Shown one piece after another: positions 57,306-64,000 of a stretch of 64,000 nt of DNA. This DNA comes from Saccharibacter sp. EH611. Lineage in GTDB: Bacteria; Pseudomonadota; Alphaproteobacteria; Acetobacterales; Acetobacteraceae. The notes below the pieces were generated by a model. That model did not search any database, was not told the origin of the DNA, and saw nothing but the letters and a program-made list of their open reading frames with translations. The position numbers were made by a program, and so were the translations under genes. The first letter of the stretch is position 1. The number at the start of each line of letters is the position of its first letter. Where the stretch lies: the NCBI RefSeq assembly GCF_009834765.1, contig NZ_WVHP01000001.1:62001-126000 (forward strand), written 5' to 3'.

Positions 57306-57841
57306 TACTTCTTCTTACCTTCCTTACGACGCAGAACTTCGGTCTCATAACGAACACCCTTGCCCTTATAAGGCTCAGGCTTACGGAAGCTACGGATATC
57401 CAGAGCAACCTGACCGACACGCTGTTTGTCATTACCCTCAACCGTAATGGCTGTTGGGCGCGGCGTTGTAATCTTCACATCTGCTGGGATCGGATAGACC
57501 ACATCATGTGAAAACCCAAGGTTCATGACAAGATTTGAGCCCTGCACTGCAGCACGGAAACCTGTCCCTTGAATTTCAAGCGTTTTCGTAAAGCCGGCAG
57601 AAACACCTTGAATCATGTTCGCAAAGACAGCGCGGGAAGTTCCCCACATTGTCCAGCCCTGCTTTGTACGCCCACCGACCGGTGAAACCACAACCTTCCC
57701 ATCCTCTACCTTGACATCAACCCAAGGAGAAACAGGAACACTTAACTCACCGCGTTTACCTTTTACGGAAAAATTACCGTCTTTTACAGTAACTTCTACG
57801 TTAGCGGGGAGCGTAATAGGATACTTACCTACACGAGACAT
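57305..57841 (-). CDS. rplF: 50S ribosomal protein L6
   Basis: L6 lies near the factor-binding site. The 178-residue product starts [16 protein letters not shown], has two repeated L6 domains and ends with [21 protein letters not shown], the diagnostic C-terminal segment. It follows rpsH by 14 bp. Confidence 0.97.
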   Translation of the reverse strand: MSRVGKYPITLPANVEVTVKDGNFSVKGKRGELSVPVSPWVDVKVEDGKVVVSPVGGRTKQGWTMWGTSRAVFANMIQGVSAGFTKTLEIQGTGFRAAVQGSNLVMNLGFSHDVVYPIPADVKITTPRPTAITVEGNDKQRVGQVALDIRSFRKPEPYKGKGVRYETEVLRRKEGKKK

Positions 57842-57855
57842 CTTTCCCTCCTTCC

Positions 57856-58254
57856 TTAGAAGACGCGGCAGAGAATCTCGCCACCAACATTGGCAGCGCG
57901 AGCCTCGACGTCCGAAAGAACGCCACGTGGTGTTGAAAGGATGGAAACACCCAAGCCGGCATAAACACGCGGCAGCTCTTTAATCTTGGAGTACACGCGA
58001 CGCCCCGGACGGGAAACGCGGTGAATCTCGCGGATCACCGGCTGACCTTCAGCATATTTCAGCTCAATGCGAAACTGGGAAATTCCCTTACGCACTTCTT
58101 CGGTCGAGAAACCACGGATGTAACCTTCGCGCTTCAGCGCCTCAAGGACACTTGCACGCAACTTAGAAGCCGGCGCAACACAAGCAGCATGGCGGGCACG
58201 CTGAGCATTACGGACCCGGGTGAGCATATCACCCAAAGGATCAGACATAGACAT
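57856..58254 (-). CDS. rpsH: 30S ribosomal protein S8
   Basis: 16S rRNA helix 21 binder; in E. coli it is the autoregulator of the spc operon. The 132-residue product opens [18 protein letters not shown] and ends [20 protein letters not shown]. It lies between rpsN and rplF. Confidence 0.97.
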   Translation of the reverse strand: MSMSDPLGDMLTRVRNAQRARHAACVAPASKLRASVLEALKREGYIRGFSTEEVRKGISQFRIELKYAEGQPVIREIHRVSRPGRRVYSKIKELPRVYAGLGVSILSTPRGVLSDVEARAANVGGEILCRVF

Positions 58255-58269
58255 TCAGACTACCCTTAT

Positions 58270-58575
58270 TTACCAGCTGGACTTGACCATACCGGGAATC
58301 TGTCCCGTGGAAGCAAGGTCACGCAGAGCAATACGGCTCAGCTCGAATTTCCGGTAATTCGCACGTGGGCGCCCAGAAATCTTACAACGCAAACGTACGC
58401 GAGTCTGCGAGCCGTTGCGTGGCAATTTAGCCAGCTTCAGCGATGCTTCGAAACGCTCTTCCATAGGAAGAGAACGGTTCTTAATAATAGTTTTGAGAGC
58501 GGTCCGCTTTTCCCGATCACGCTTCGCAAGAGCGGCGCGATGGTTATTACGGTTAACCGCAGAGGTCTTCGCCAT
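58270..58575 (-). CDS. rpsN: 30S ribosomal protein S14
   Basis: 101-residue zinc-free (C-minus) form of S14: [20 protein letters not shown] at the start and [19 protein letters not shown] in the conserved C-terminal half, with only one cysteine there. It follows rplE after a 130-bp spacer with a hairpin, longer than the usual gap. Confidence 0.97.
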   Translation of the reverse strand: MAKTSAVNRNNHRAALAKRDREKRTALKTIIKNRSLPMEERFEASLKLAKLPRNGSQTRVRLRCKISGRPRANYRKFELSRIALRDLASTGQIPGMVKSSW

Positions 58576-58638
58576 CTCGAATCTTCTCCCGGAACCTGTT
58601 AGGCCTATCCCAACGGTTTTCCAATCAACGGTCTTGTA

Positions 58639-58675
58639 ACGGGATTCTCTCCTTAAGGAAAGAGAAGAATCCCGT
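58639..58675 (-). promoter_or_regulatory. Hairpin in the rplE-rpsN spacer
   Basis: ACGGGATTC and GAATCCCGT form a perfect 9-bp outer stem with further pairing around a CCTTAAGG centre. No T-run follows on the minus strand. Possible RNA stability or ribosomal-protein binding element within the spc part of the operon. Confidence 0.5.
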
Positions 58676-58705
58676 CTTTGCCGTGATTGCTACGAAAAAT
58701 ATCGC

Positions 58706-59272
58706 TTAGGACGCAATCGGCAGATCAAAAGCCTTCAGCAGAGCCTTAGCTTCTTCATCTGTTTTTGCTGACGTCACAAAGATAATGTCCATTCCACGAA
58801 TGGCATCAACTTTATCGTAGTCAATTTCCGGGAAAACAATTTGCTCTTTAATACCCATGGCAAAATTACCACGACCATCAAAGCCTTTGTTTGCCGGAAG
58901 ACCACGGAAGTCACGAATGCGGGGCATCGCAATCGTCACCAGACGATCAAGAAACTCATACATCCGTGCACGACGCAGCGTCACTTTACAACCAATCGGC
59001 AGTCCTTCACGGATCCTGAAGCCAGCCACAGCTTTGCGAGCTACGGTCTTCACAGGCTTCTGACCAGCAATCAACGTCATTTCTGCCAATGCAGCATCAA
59101 GCTTTTTCTGGTCAGCAGCAGCTTCACCGACCCCCATGTTCAGCACGATTTTCTCGAGCTTAGGGATCTGCATATCATTCTTATAGCCGAACTGCTCACG
59201 CAACTTCGCCCGAAGAGCGTCCTGATAGTGCTGCTGCAGACGAGGCAGAACGGTACCTTTATTATCGCTCAT
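58706..59272 (-). CDS. rplE: 50S ribosomal protein L5
   Basis: 5S rRNA-binding protein of the central protuberance. The 188-residue product has the pattern [41 protein letters not shown] and [17 protein letters not shown]. It ends [18 protein letters not shown]. It starts 10 bp behind rplX. Confidence 0.97.
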   Translation of the reverse strand: MSDNKGTVLPRLQQHYQDALRAKLREQFGYKNDMQIPKLEKIVLNMGVGEAAADQKKLDAALAEMTLIAGQKPVKTVARKAVAGFRIREGLPIGCKVTLRRARMYEFLDRLVTIAMPRIRDFRGLPANKGFDGRGNFAMGIKEQIVFPEIDYDKVDAIRGMDIIFVTSAKTDEEAKALLKAFDLPIAS

Positions 59273-59282
59273 CGTTCGCTCC

Positions 59283-59603
59283 TCAGCCTTCGATCACTTC
59301 GCCGGTTACCTTAGCAACACGAACCTTACGACCATCATCCAGCACTCGGAAACCAACGCGTGTTGGCTTGCCGCTCTTTGGATCAATCAGCTTCAAGTTA
59401 GAAAGATGGACAGGCATTTCACGCTCGATAATGCCACCACCTTCGCCCATACGATTTGGCTTGCTGTGACGTTTCGCCACAGCAACACCACGCACGACGG
59501 CTTTTTCAACTTTCGGCAGTACAGACAGAACTTCACCGCGAACACCGCGTGAACGTCCAGTCAGCACCAGAACCTGGTCACCTTTTTTGATACGTGCAGC
59601 CAT
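59283..59603 (-). CDS. rplX: 50S ribosomal protein L24
   Basis: Assembly-initiating protein with an SH3-like KOW domain: [20 protein letters not shown] at the start, then [20 protein letters not shown]. 106 residues, usual length. Its start overlaps the rplN stop by one base. Confidence 0.97.
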   Translation of the reverse strand: MAARIKKGDQVLVLTGRSRGVRGEVLSVLPKVEKAVVRGVAVAKRHSKPNRMGEGGGIIEREMPVHLSNLKLIDPKSGKPTRVGFRVLDDGRKVRVAKVTGEVIEG

Positions 59604-59971
59604 TATAGCACCTCCGGAGCCAAGGAGATGATCTTCATGAACTTACGCGCACGCAGCTCACGAACGACCGGACCAAAGATACGGGTTCCGATGGGTTCCT
59701 GCTGATTGTTCAACAGAACTGCCGCATTGCGATCGAAGCGGATGGCAGAACCATCAGCACGACGCACAGGATAGGATGTGCGAACGATGACGGCACGATG
59801 CACATCACCCTTCTTCACCTTACCACGCGGAATCGCTTCCTTAACGGATACGACAATGACGTCGCCGACCGAGGCGGTCTTCCGTTTGGAACCACCCAGT
59901 ACCTTAATGCACTGCACCCGACGTGCGCCGGAATTGTCCGCAACGTCCAGGTTGGTCTCGGGATGAATCAT
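59603..59971 (-). CDS. rplN: 50S ribosomal protein L14
   Basis: 122-residue subunit-interface protein: [20 protein letters not shown] at the start and the conserved [20 protein letters not shown] at the end. It follows rpsQ by 12 bp. Confidence 0.97.
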   Translation of the reverse strand: MIHPETNLDVADNSGARRVQCIKVLGGSKRKTASVGDVIVVSVKEAIPRGKVKKGDVHRAVIVRTSYPVRRADGSAIRFDRNAAVLLNNQQEPIGTRIFGPVVRELRARKFMKIISLAPEVL

Positions 59972-59983
59972 GTGTCTACCCCC

Positions 59984-60259
59984 TTATGCGCCAGCCGGAG
60001 TTGATGTTGCCTCAGCAACATCAGACCCGTTGCGGGAAATAACCGTCCACGTCTTGCGCTTGGAAAGTGGCGCGCATTCAACGATACGCACCAAATCACC
60101 AACTTTGCACGCATTAGCATCATCATGCGCTGCGTACTTCTTGGAACGGCGGATAAACTTTTTATACAGCGGATGCATAATACGACGATCCACAAGAACG
60201 GTTACCGTCTTGTCCATCTTATCGCTTGTCACCCGACCTGTCAGGACGCGCCTGGGCAT
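59984..60259 (-). CDS. rpsQ: 30S ribosomal protein S17
   Basis: 91-residue product starting [20 protein letters not shown], the OB-fold of S17, with [20 protein letters not shown] near the end. The frame is open to 60439 over the end of rpmC, but the ATG at 60259 follows a GAGGAG site and matches family length. Confidence 0.95.
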   Translation of the reverse strand: MPRRVLTGRVTSDKMDKTVTVLVDRRIMHPLYKKFIRRSKKYAAHDDANACKVGDLVRIVECAPLSKRKTWTVISRNGSDVAEATSTPAGA

Positions 60260-60272
60260 CGTCCGTCTCCTC

Positions 60273-60506
60273 TCAGGAATTAGCGGCGGACGTTTGTGCG
60301 CCCGCCCGGTTCTTCGACTGATGAAGCAGCGTTTTGATACGTGCGACTGTACGACGCACAATCTTAACGCGGCTCGTATTCTCGGACTGGCCTGTAGCGG
60401 CAGAAAAGCGCTGATTGATCTGCTCACGCTTAAGCTCAACGAGAAGAGCCTTCAGCTCATCTTCGCTTTTCGCACGCAAATCAGCAACTTTATAGGTCTC
60501 AGCCAT
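60273..60506 (-). CDS. rpmC: 50S ribosomal protein L29
   Basis: Small coiled-coil protein at the tunnel exit, 77 residues: [20 protein letters not shown] and the [20 protein letters not shown] signature. The ATG at 60506 has GGGGAGG 7 nt upstream; a TTG two codons earlier is too close to that site. The C-terminus is a little longer than usual. Confidence 0.95.
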   Translation of the reverse strand: MAETYKVADLRAKSEDELKALLVELKREQINQRFSAATGQSENTSRVKIVRRTVARIKTLLHQSKNRAGAQTSAANS

Positions 60507-60508
60507 TT

Positions 60509-60925
60509 TCAAGCCTCCCCGATACGCTGAACAAACTTGGTCTTAATCGGCAACTTGGCAGCTGCCAAACTTAGAGCCAAGCGGGCAACCTCAGGAGGAA
60601 CCCCTTCGATCTCGAAGAGGATACGTCCCGGCTTAACGCGGGCCGCCCAATATTCGGGGTTACCTTTACCCGACCCCATACGCACTTCTGCCGGCTTTGT
60701 CGAGACCGGAGTGTCTGGAAAAATACGAATCCAAACACGACCCGCACGTTTCATCGCACGTGTAATCGCACGACGAGACGCCTCGATCTGGCGAGCAGTA
60801 ATCCGCTCTGGCTCAAGAGCCTTCAGACCATACGCACCAAAATTCAGCTGCGTACCGCCCTTGGCCATCCCATGAATACGCCCTTTATGGGCTTTACGAA
60901 ACTTTGTCCGCTTTGGAGAAAGCAT
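60509..60925 (-). CDS. rplP: 50S ribosomal protein L16
   Basis: A-site-region protein of 138 residues: [19 protein letters not shown], then [20 protein letters not shown] and [20 protein letters not shown]. The length is usual. A near-perfect 23-bp inverted repeat lies in the 54-bp spacer before it, at the end of rpsC. Confidence 0.97.
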   Translation of the reverse strand: MLSPKRTKFRKAHKGRIHGMAKGGTQLNFGAYGLKALEPERITARQIEASRRAITRAMKRAGRVWIRIFPDTPVSTKPAEVRMGSGKGNPEYWAARVKPGRILFEIEGVPPEVARLALSLAAAKLPIKTKFVQRIGEA

Positions 60926-60958
60926 GATTTTCTTTCCTCACATCAAGCACCGCAGGTA

Positions 60959-60981
60959 AAGACGGAAAAATTTCCCGTCTT
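60959..60981 (-). promoter_or_regulatory. Inverted repeat in the rpsC-rplP spacer
   Basis: AAGACGG and CCGTCTT are a perfect 7-bp pair, and the centre continues as AAA/TTT pairing after one mismatch, giving a 23-bp near-palindrome. It covers part of the rpsC stop codon. On the minus strand it would be an RNA hairpin 34 nt before rplP. Confidence 0.5.
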
Positions 60982-61657
60982 ATCTCTGAGGAGCCTGCTC
61001 CGCAGCACGACGGTCCTGAGCGGATGGGTCATGAGCCAGGATCTCACCCTTGAAGATCCAGACCTTCACACCGCACGCACCGTAAGTGGTCTGAGCTGTG
61101 GATGTACCATAATCAATGTCCGCACGAAGTGTGTGCAATGGCACACGACCTTCACGATACTTCTCGTCACGAGCAATTTCAGCCCCGCCGAGACGACCGC
61201 TACAGGTAATGCGGATCCCCTGTGCACCCAGACGCATAGCGGACTGGATAGAACGCTTCATAGCCCGACGGAAGGCTACGCGGCGCTCAAGCTGCTGGGC
61301 AATATTGTCAGCAACCAAGGTTGCATCAATTTCTGGCTTACGAATCTCTACAATATTGAGAGCCACATCAGTCTTGGCCATACGGCTCAAAGTCTTACGT
61401 AGCGCATCAATATCTTGCCCCTTCTTCCCGATGATCACACCAGGACGGGCCGCATAGATCATAACGCGTGGCTTTTTAGCCGGACGTTCAATCACAACAC
61501 GAGATACACCAGCACCAGAAAGCTTACGGCGCAGAAAAGCGCGCAGCTTTAGATCCTCGTGCAGTAGGCGAGCGTAATCATCGCCCGCATACCAACGGCT
61601 ATCCCACGTACGATTAACACCGAGCCGGAGCCCGATTGGATTAACCTTATGTCCCAT
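60980..61657 (-). CDS. rpsC: 30S ribosomal protein S3
   Basis: S3 forms part of the mRNA entry tunnel. The 225-residue product starts [20 protein letters not shown]. It contains a KH domain ([20 protein letters not shown], with the GKKG loop) and the C-terminal [20 protein letters not shown]. The frame is open to 61738 inside rplV; the ATG at 61657, 1 bp after the rplV stop, is the real start. Confidence 0.96.
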   Translation of the reverse strand: MGHKVNPIGLRLGVNRTWDSRWYAGDDYARLLHEDLKLRAFLRRKLSGAGVSRVVIERPAKKPRVMIYAARPGVIIGKKGQDIDALRKTLSRMAKTDVALNIVEIRKPEIDATLVADNIAQQLERRVAFRRAMKRSIQSAMRLGAQGIRITCSGRLGGAEIARDEKYREGRVPLHTLRADIDYGTSTAQTTYGACGVKVWIFKGEILAHDPSAQDRRAAEQAPQR

Positions 61658-61658
61658 A

Positions 61659-62087
61659 TCAGGCTGCCTTCTGCTTTTTGTCGTTCTTACCGGCTTTAGG
61701 AGCTTCCTCAGAAACTTCCGCACGCTCAGCAACAACAATTTTCAGATGACTGAAAAACTTCTGGACCCGTGCTGAACGCCCACGGCCACGTGCGTGGAAG
61801 CGCTTCATGACGATCGATTTGCCGACCTCAGCAGTCTTCACAACCAAACGATCAACATCAAGTTGATGGTTGTTCTCCGCATTAGCAACGGCACTCTCAA
61901 GAGCCACCTTCACTTGCTGCGCGATACGGCGACGTGAAAAAGTCAACGCTGAAATTGCTTTATCAGCAGGCTGATTACGAATCATAGCAGCAACCAGATT
62001 TAGCTTTTGAGGGCTAACCCGGATATTGCGCGCAACGGCCTGTGCTTCAGTGTCAGCAAGGGTACGGATATGCTTCGGCTTACTCAT
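61659..62087 (-). CDS. rplV: 50S ribosomal protein L22
   Basis: L22 lines the exit tunnel with its beta-hairpin, the site of macrolide-resistance changes. The 142-residue product has [18 protein letters not shown] and [20 protein letters not shown] of the hairpin. About 25 residues at the C-terminus form an extra Lys/Ala/Glu-rich tail. It follows rpsS by 2 bp. Confidence 0.97.
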   Translation of the reverse strand: MSKPKHIRTLADTEAQAVARNIRVSPQKLNLVAAMIRNQPADKAISALTFSRRRIAQQVKVALESAVANAENNHQLDVDRLVVKTAEVGKSIVMKRFHARGRGRSARVQKFFSHLKIVVAERAEVSEEAPKAGKNDKKQKAA

Positions 62088-62089
62088 GA

Positions 62090-62368
62090 TCAGCCTCGCT
62101 TCGACTTCTTGTCAGAACCATGGCCTGTATAGGTACGCGTTGGTGAGAATTCACCGAACTTGTGCCCTACCATATGTTCTGACACCTGCACTGGCAGGAA
62201 TTTATGACCATTATAAACCCCGAACGTCAGTCCGACGAATTGTGGCAGGATTGTAGAACGACGTGACCAAATCTTGATCACTTCGTTACGGCCCGATGCA
62301 CGAGCCTTCTCAGCCTTACCAAACAAATACCCGTCGACGAACGGGCCTTTCCAGACGGAACGTGCCAT
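62090..62368 (-). CDS. rpsS: 30S ribosomal protein S19
   Basis: Head protein contacting S13. The 92-residue product has the core [20 protein letters not shown] and the [20 protein letters not shown] segment, then [13 protein letters not shown]. It follows rplB by 16 bp. Confidence 0.97.
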   Translation of the reverse strand: MARSVWKGPFVDGYLFGKAEKARASGRNEVIKIWSRRSTILPQFVGLTFGVYNGHKFLPVQVSEHMVGHKFGEFSPTRTYTGHGSDKKSKRG

Positions 62369-62384
62369 CTCTACTTGCCCTCTC

Positions 62385-63215
62385 TTACTTGCCGGACTTA
62401 CGACGACGGATAATCAGACTGTCCGTCTTCTTATTCACCCGGGTTTTATAACCCTTGGTTGGAACACCCCAAGGAGTCACAGGATGACGACCACCGGAGC
62501 TACGCCCTTCACCACCACCATGTGGATGGTCAACTGGGTTCATCACAACACCACGGTTATGTGGGCGACGACCAAGCCAACGACGACGTCCAGCCTTACC
62601 CATGCTCTGGTTCATGTTATCTGGGTTAGACACAGCACCAACTGTCGCCATGCATTCACCACGGATCAACCGAAGCTCACCAGATTGCAACTTCACCTGA
62701 GCGTAACCGGCATCTTTACCGACCAACTGAGCATAATTCCCTGCAGAGCGAGCTAGCTTACCACCAGCACCCTGTTTCAGTTCAATATTATGCACGATTG
62801 TTCCAACAGGCATCGCACCAAGTGGCATTGCATTACCTGGACGAACATCAACCTGCTGCCCAGCAATAACGCGATCACCAATCTTTACGCGCTGCGGAGC
62901 CAGAATATAAGCGAGCTCGCCATCTTCGTAACGAATAAGAGCGATAAACGCTGTGCGATTTGGATCATATTCCAGACGCTCAACCGTACCCGCCACATCA
63001 AACTTACGACGTTTGAAGTCGACATAACGATAAGACTGCTTGTGTCCACCACCACGGAAACGAACTGTCGTACGACCGTAATTATTACGACCACCAGACT
63101 TATTCTTCCCCTGGGTCAGCTGCTTGACCGGCTTGCCTTTCCAAAGCTCGCTGCGATCAATCAGCACAGTGCCACGGGTACTCGGCGTCGTGGGATTAAA
63201 GTGCTTTAATGCCAT
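62385..63215 (-). CDS. rplB: 50S ribosomal protein L2
   Basis: L2 is needed for subunit association and peptidyl-transferase assembly. The 276-residue product has [20 protein letters not shown] near the start, the core [19 protein letters not shown] and the C-terminal [20 protein letters not shown] with the conserved histidine loop. The length is standard. Confidence 0.98.
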   Translation of the reverse strand: MALKHFNPTTPSTRGTVLIDRSELWKGKPVKQLTQGKNKSGGRNNYGRTTVRFRGGGHKQSYRYVDFKRRKFDVAGTVERLEYDPNRTAFIALIRYEDGELAYILAPQRVKIGDRVIAGQQVDVRPGNAMPLGAMPVGTIVHNIELKQGAGGKLARSAGNYAQLVGKDAGYAQVKLQSGELRLIRGECMATVGAVSNPDNMNQSMGKAGRRRWLGRRPHNRGVVMNPVDHPHGGGEGRSSGGRHPVTPWGVPTKGYKTRVNKKTDSLIIRRRKSGK

Positions 63216-63233
63216 GGTTTCTTACCCCGCGCG

Positions 63234-63575
63234 TCAACCGAGCTTCGCTGTAAGGTCAATAGACTGACCTTCAGCAAGCTGGACATACGCCTTCTTGATA
63301 TCAGAACGGCGACCTGGACGACCTCTGACGCGCTTTGTCTTCCCCTTCTGAACCAATGTGCTTACACCGGTTACTTTTACATTGAAGAGCTTTTCAACAG
63401 CGACTTTGATCTGCGGTTTTGTTGCATCCAATGCCACCTTAAAAACAACCTGATCACGCTCAGAGAGCATGGTTGCTTTTTCAGTGATCAACGGAGCACG
63501 CAGAACATCGTACAGAGCTACCTCAGACAGGCTGGCCGCGACCTTACGTGCATTTAGAACGGTTTTGGTTGTCAT
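63234..63575 (-). CDS. rplW: 50S ribosomal protein L23
   Basis: Exit-tunnel protein and docking site for trigger factor and SRP. The 113-residue product has [20 protein letters not shown] and [19 protein letters not shown]. An N-terminal segment of about 18 residues precedes the usual start of the fold. Its start overlaps the rplD stop by four bases. Confidence 0.96.
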   Translation of the reverse strand: MTTKTVLNARKVAASLSEVALYDVLRAPLITEKATMLSERDQVVFKVALDATKPQIKVAVEKLFNVKVTGVSTLVQKGKTKRVRGRPGRRSDIKKAYVQLAEGQSIDLTAKLG

Positions 63576-64000
63576 GCCAGACGCTCCTTGAGACCCTCAA
63601 GAGCGGCGCGGGTAATCACCAACACCTCATGATTGAGGATATCATAAACATTTGCCCCAATCGTGGGCAGAAGATCGATCTTCGGCAAGTTCGCAATAGC
63701 ACGCGCAAAAGGCTGATCAGAAACTTGATCAACAATCAACGCAGAAGAGCAACCAAGTGCTTTTAAACGCACAGACGCGTCACGCGTCTTATCCACACCT
63801 GAAAGGCTCTCTAGAACAATCAGCTTACCTTCCGTCGCTTTCTGGGCCAAAGCTGAAGCTAGGCCAAGACGACGTACTTTTTTAGGCAAGCTGAAGCCAT
63901 GATCACGGACGACAGGCCCATGGACAATGCCACCAGTACGGAACTGAGGTGCACGCAAAGAACCCTGACGCGCAGACCCTGTGCCTTTCTGGCGATAAGG
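63572..64000 (-). CDS. rplD: 50S ribosomal protein L4 (5' partial)
   Basis: The frame is open to the right edge, where it reads [20 protein letters not shown], the conserved loop of L4 that reaches into the exit tunnel. The visible 142 residues include the [18 protein letters not shown] stretch and the C-terminal globular part. In E. coli L4 is the autoregulator of the S10 operon. The N-terminal third and the operon promoter lie outside the window. Confidence 0.95.
   Translation of the reverse strand, partial: PYRQKGTGSARQGSLRAPQFRTGGIVHGPVVRDHGFSLPKKVRRLGLASALAQKATEGKLIVLESLSGVDKTRDASVRLKALGCSSALIVDQVSDQPFARAIANLPKIDLLPTIGANVYDILNHEVLVITRAALEGLKERLA

Overview
The window is a chromosomal segment of an alphaproteobacterium, most likely an acetic acid bacterium (Acetobacteraceae). 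This rests on gene content and order (a CcrM-type GANTC methyltransferase, a carA-carB-greA run, a MoxR/DUF58/DUF4159 cluster next to a CCA-adding enzyme, a long S10-spc-alpha ribosomal operon running through secY and adk, and an RpoD with an acidic insert) and on overall protein character. No database search was possible. Coding is dense, starts include ATG, GTG and TTG, and no transposase, prophage, CRISPR array, tRNA or rRNA gene was recognised.

Layout. 1-5.5 kb (+): envelope biogenesis run lptG (cut by the left edge)-lptD-surA-rsmA, translationally coupled. 5.6-10.6 kb (-): cfa, then rpsF-rpsR-rplI and rpoD. 10.7-14.2 kb: dnaG and yqeY (-) separated by a + strand EamA-type transporter. 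14.4-20.9 kb (+): carA-carB, greA, ilvA. In carA a small helix-turn-helix domain is fused in frame to the N-terminus, and two near-identical palindromic boxes lie 41 bp apart in front of it. 21.0-29.8 kb: wrbA, upp-msrB (-), envC-like, ctpA-rppH, an ABC exporter, a CCA-adding enzyme and a DUF1285 gene. 30.0-37.6 kb (+): moxR, DUF58, BatA/DUF4159 and a VWA/amidotransferase-like membrane protein form a coupled, functionally obscure operon, followed by a secreted ankyrin-repeat protein. 37.8-39.5 kb (-): rnhB-ccrM, with three GANTC sites in 26 bp in front of it. 39.8-41.0 kb (-): a GYF_2 membrane protein and a CsbD-like protein. 41.3-50.5 kb (+): a complete tripartite RND pump (adaptor, two different permeases, outer-membrane lipoprotein). 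50.7-50.9 kb (-): a 56-residue cysteine-rich membrane protein. 51.0-64.0 kb (-): the ribosomal protein operon from rplD (cut by the right edge) to rplQ, with several strong intergenic hairpins.

How they work together. Most genes are housekeeping: LPS transport and outer-membrane folding, replication priming, transcription, translation, pyrimidine/arginine precursor and isoleucine synthesis, oxidative repair and drug efflux. The points most worth following are the HTH-CarA fusion with its paired boxes, the GANTC cluster in front of the methyltransferase that would modify it, the MoxR/DUF58/DUF4159 operon, the small membrane protein behind the ribosomal terminator, and the RNA hairpins in the ribosomal operons.
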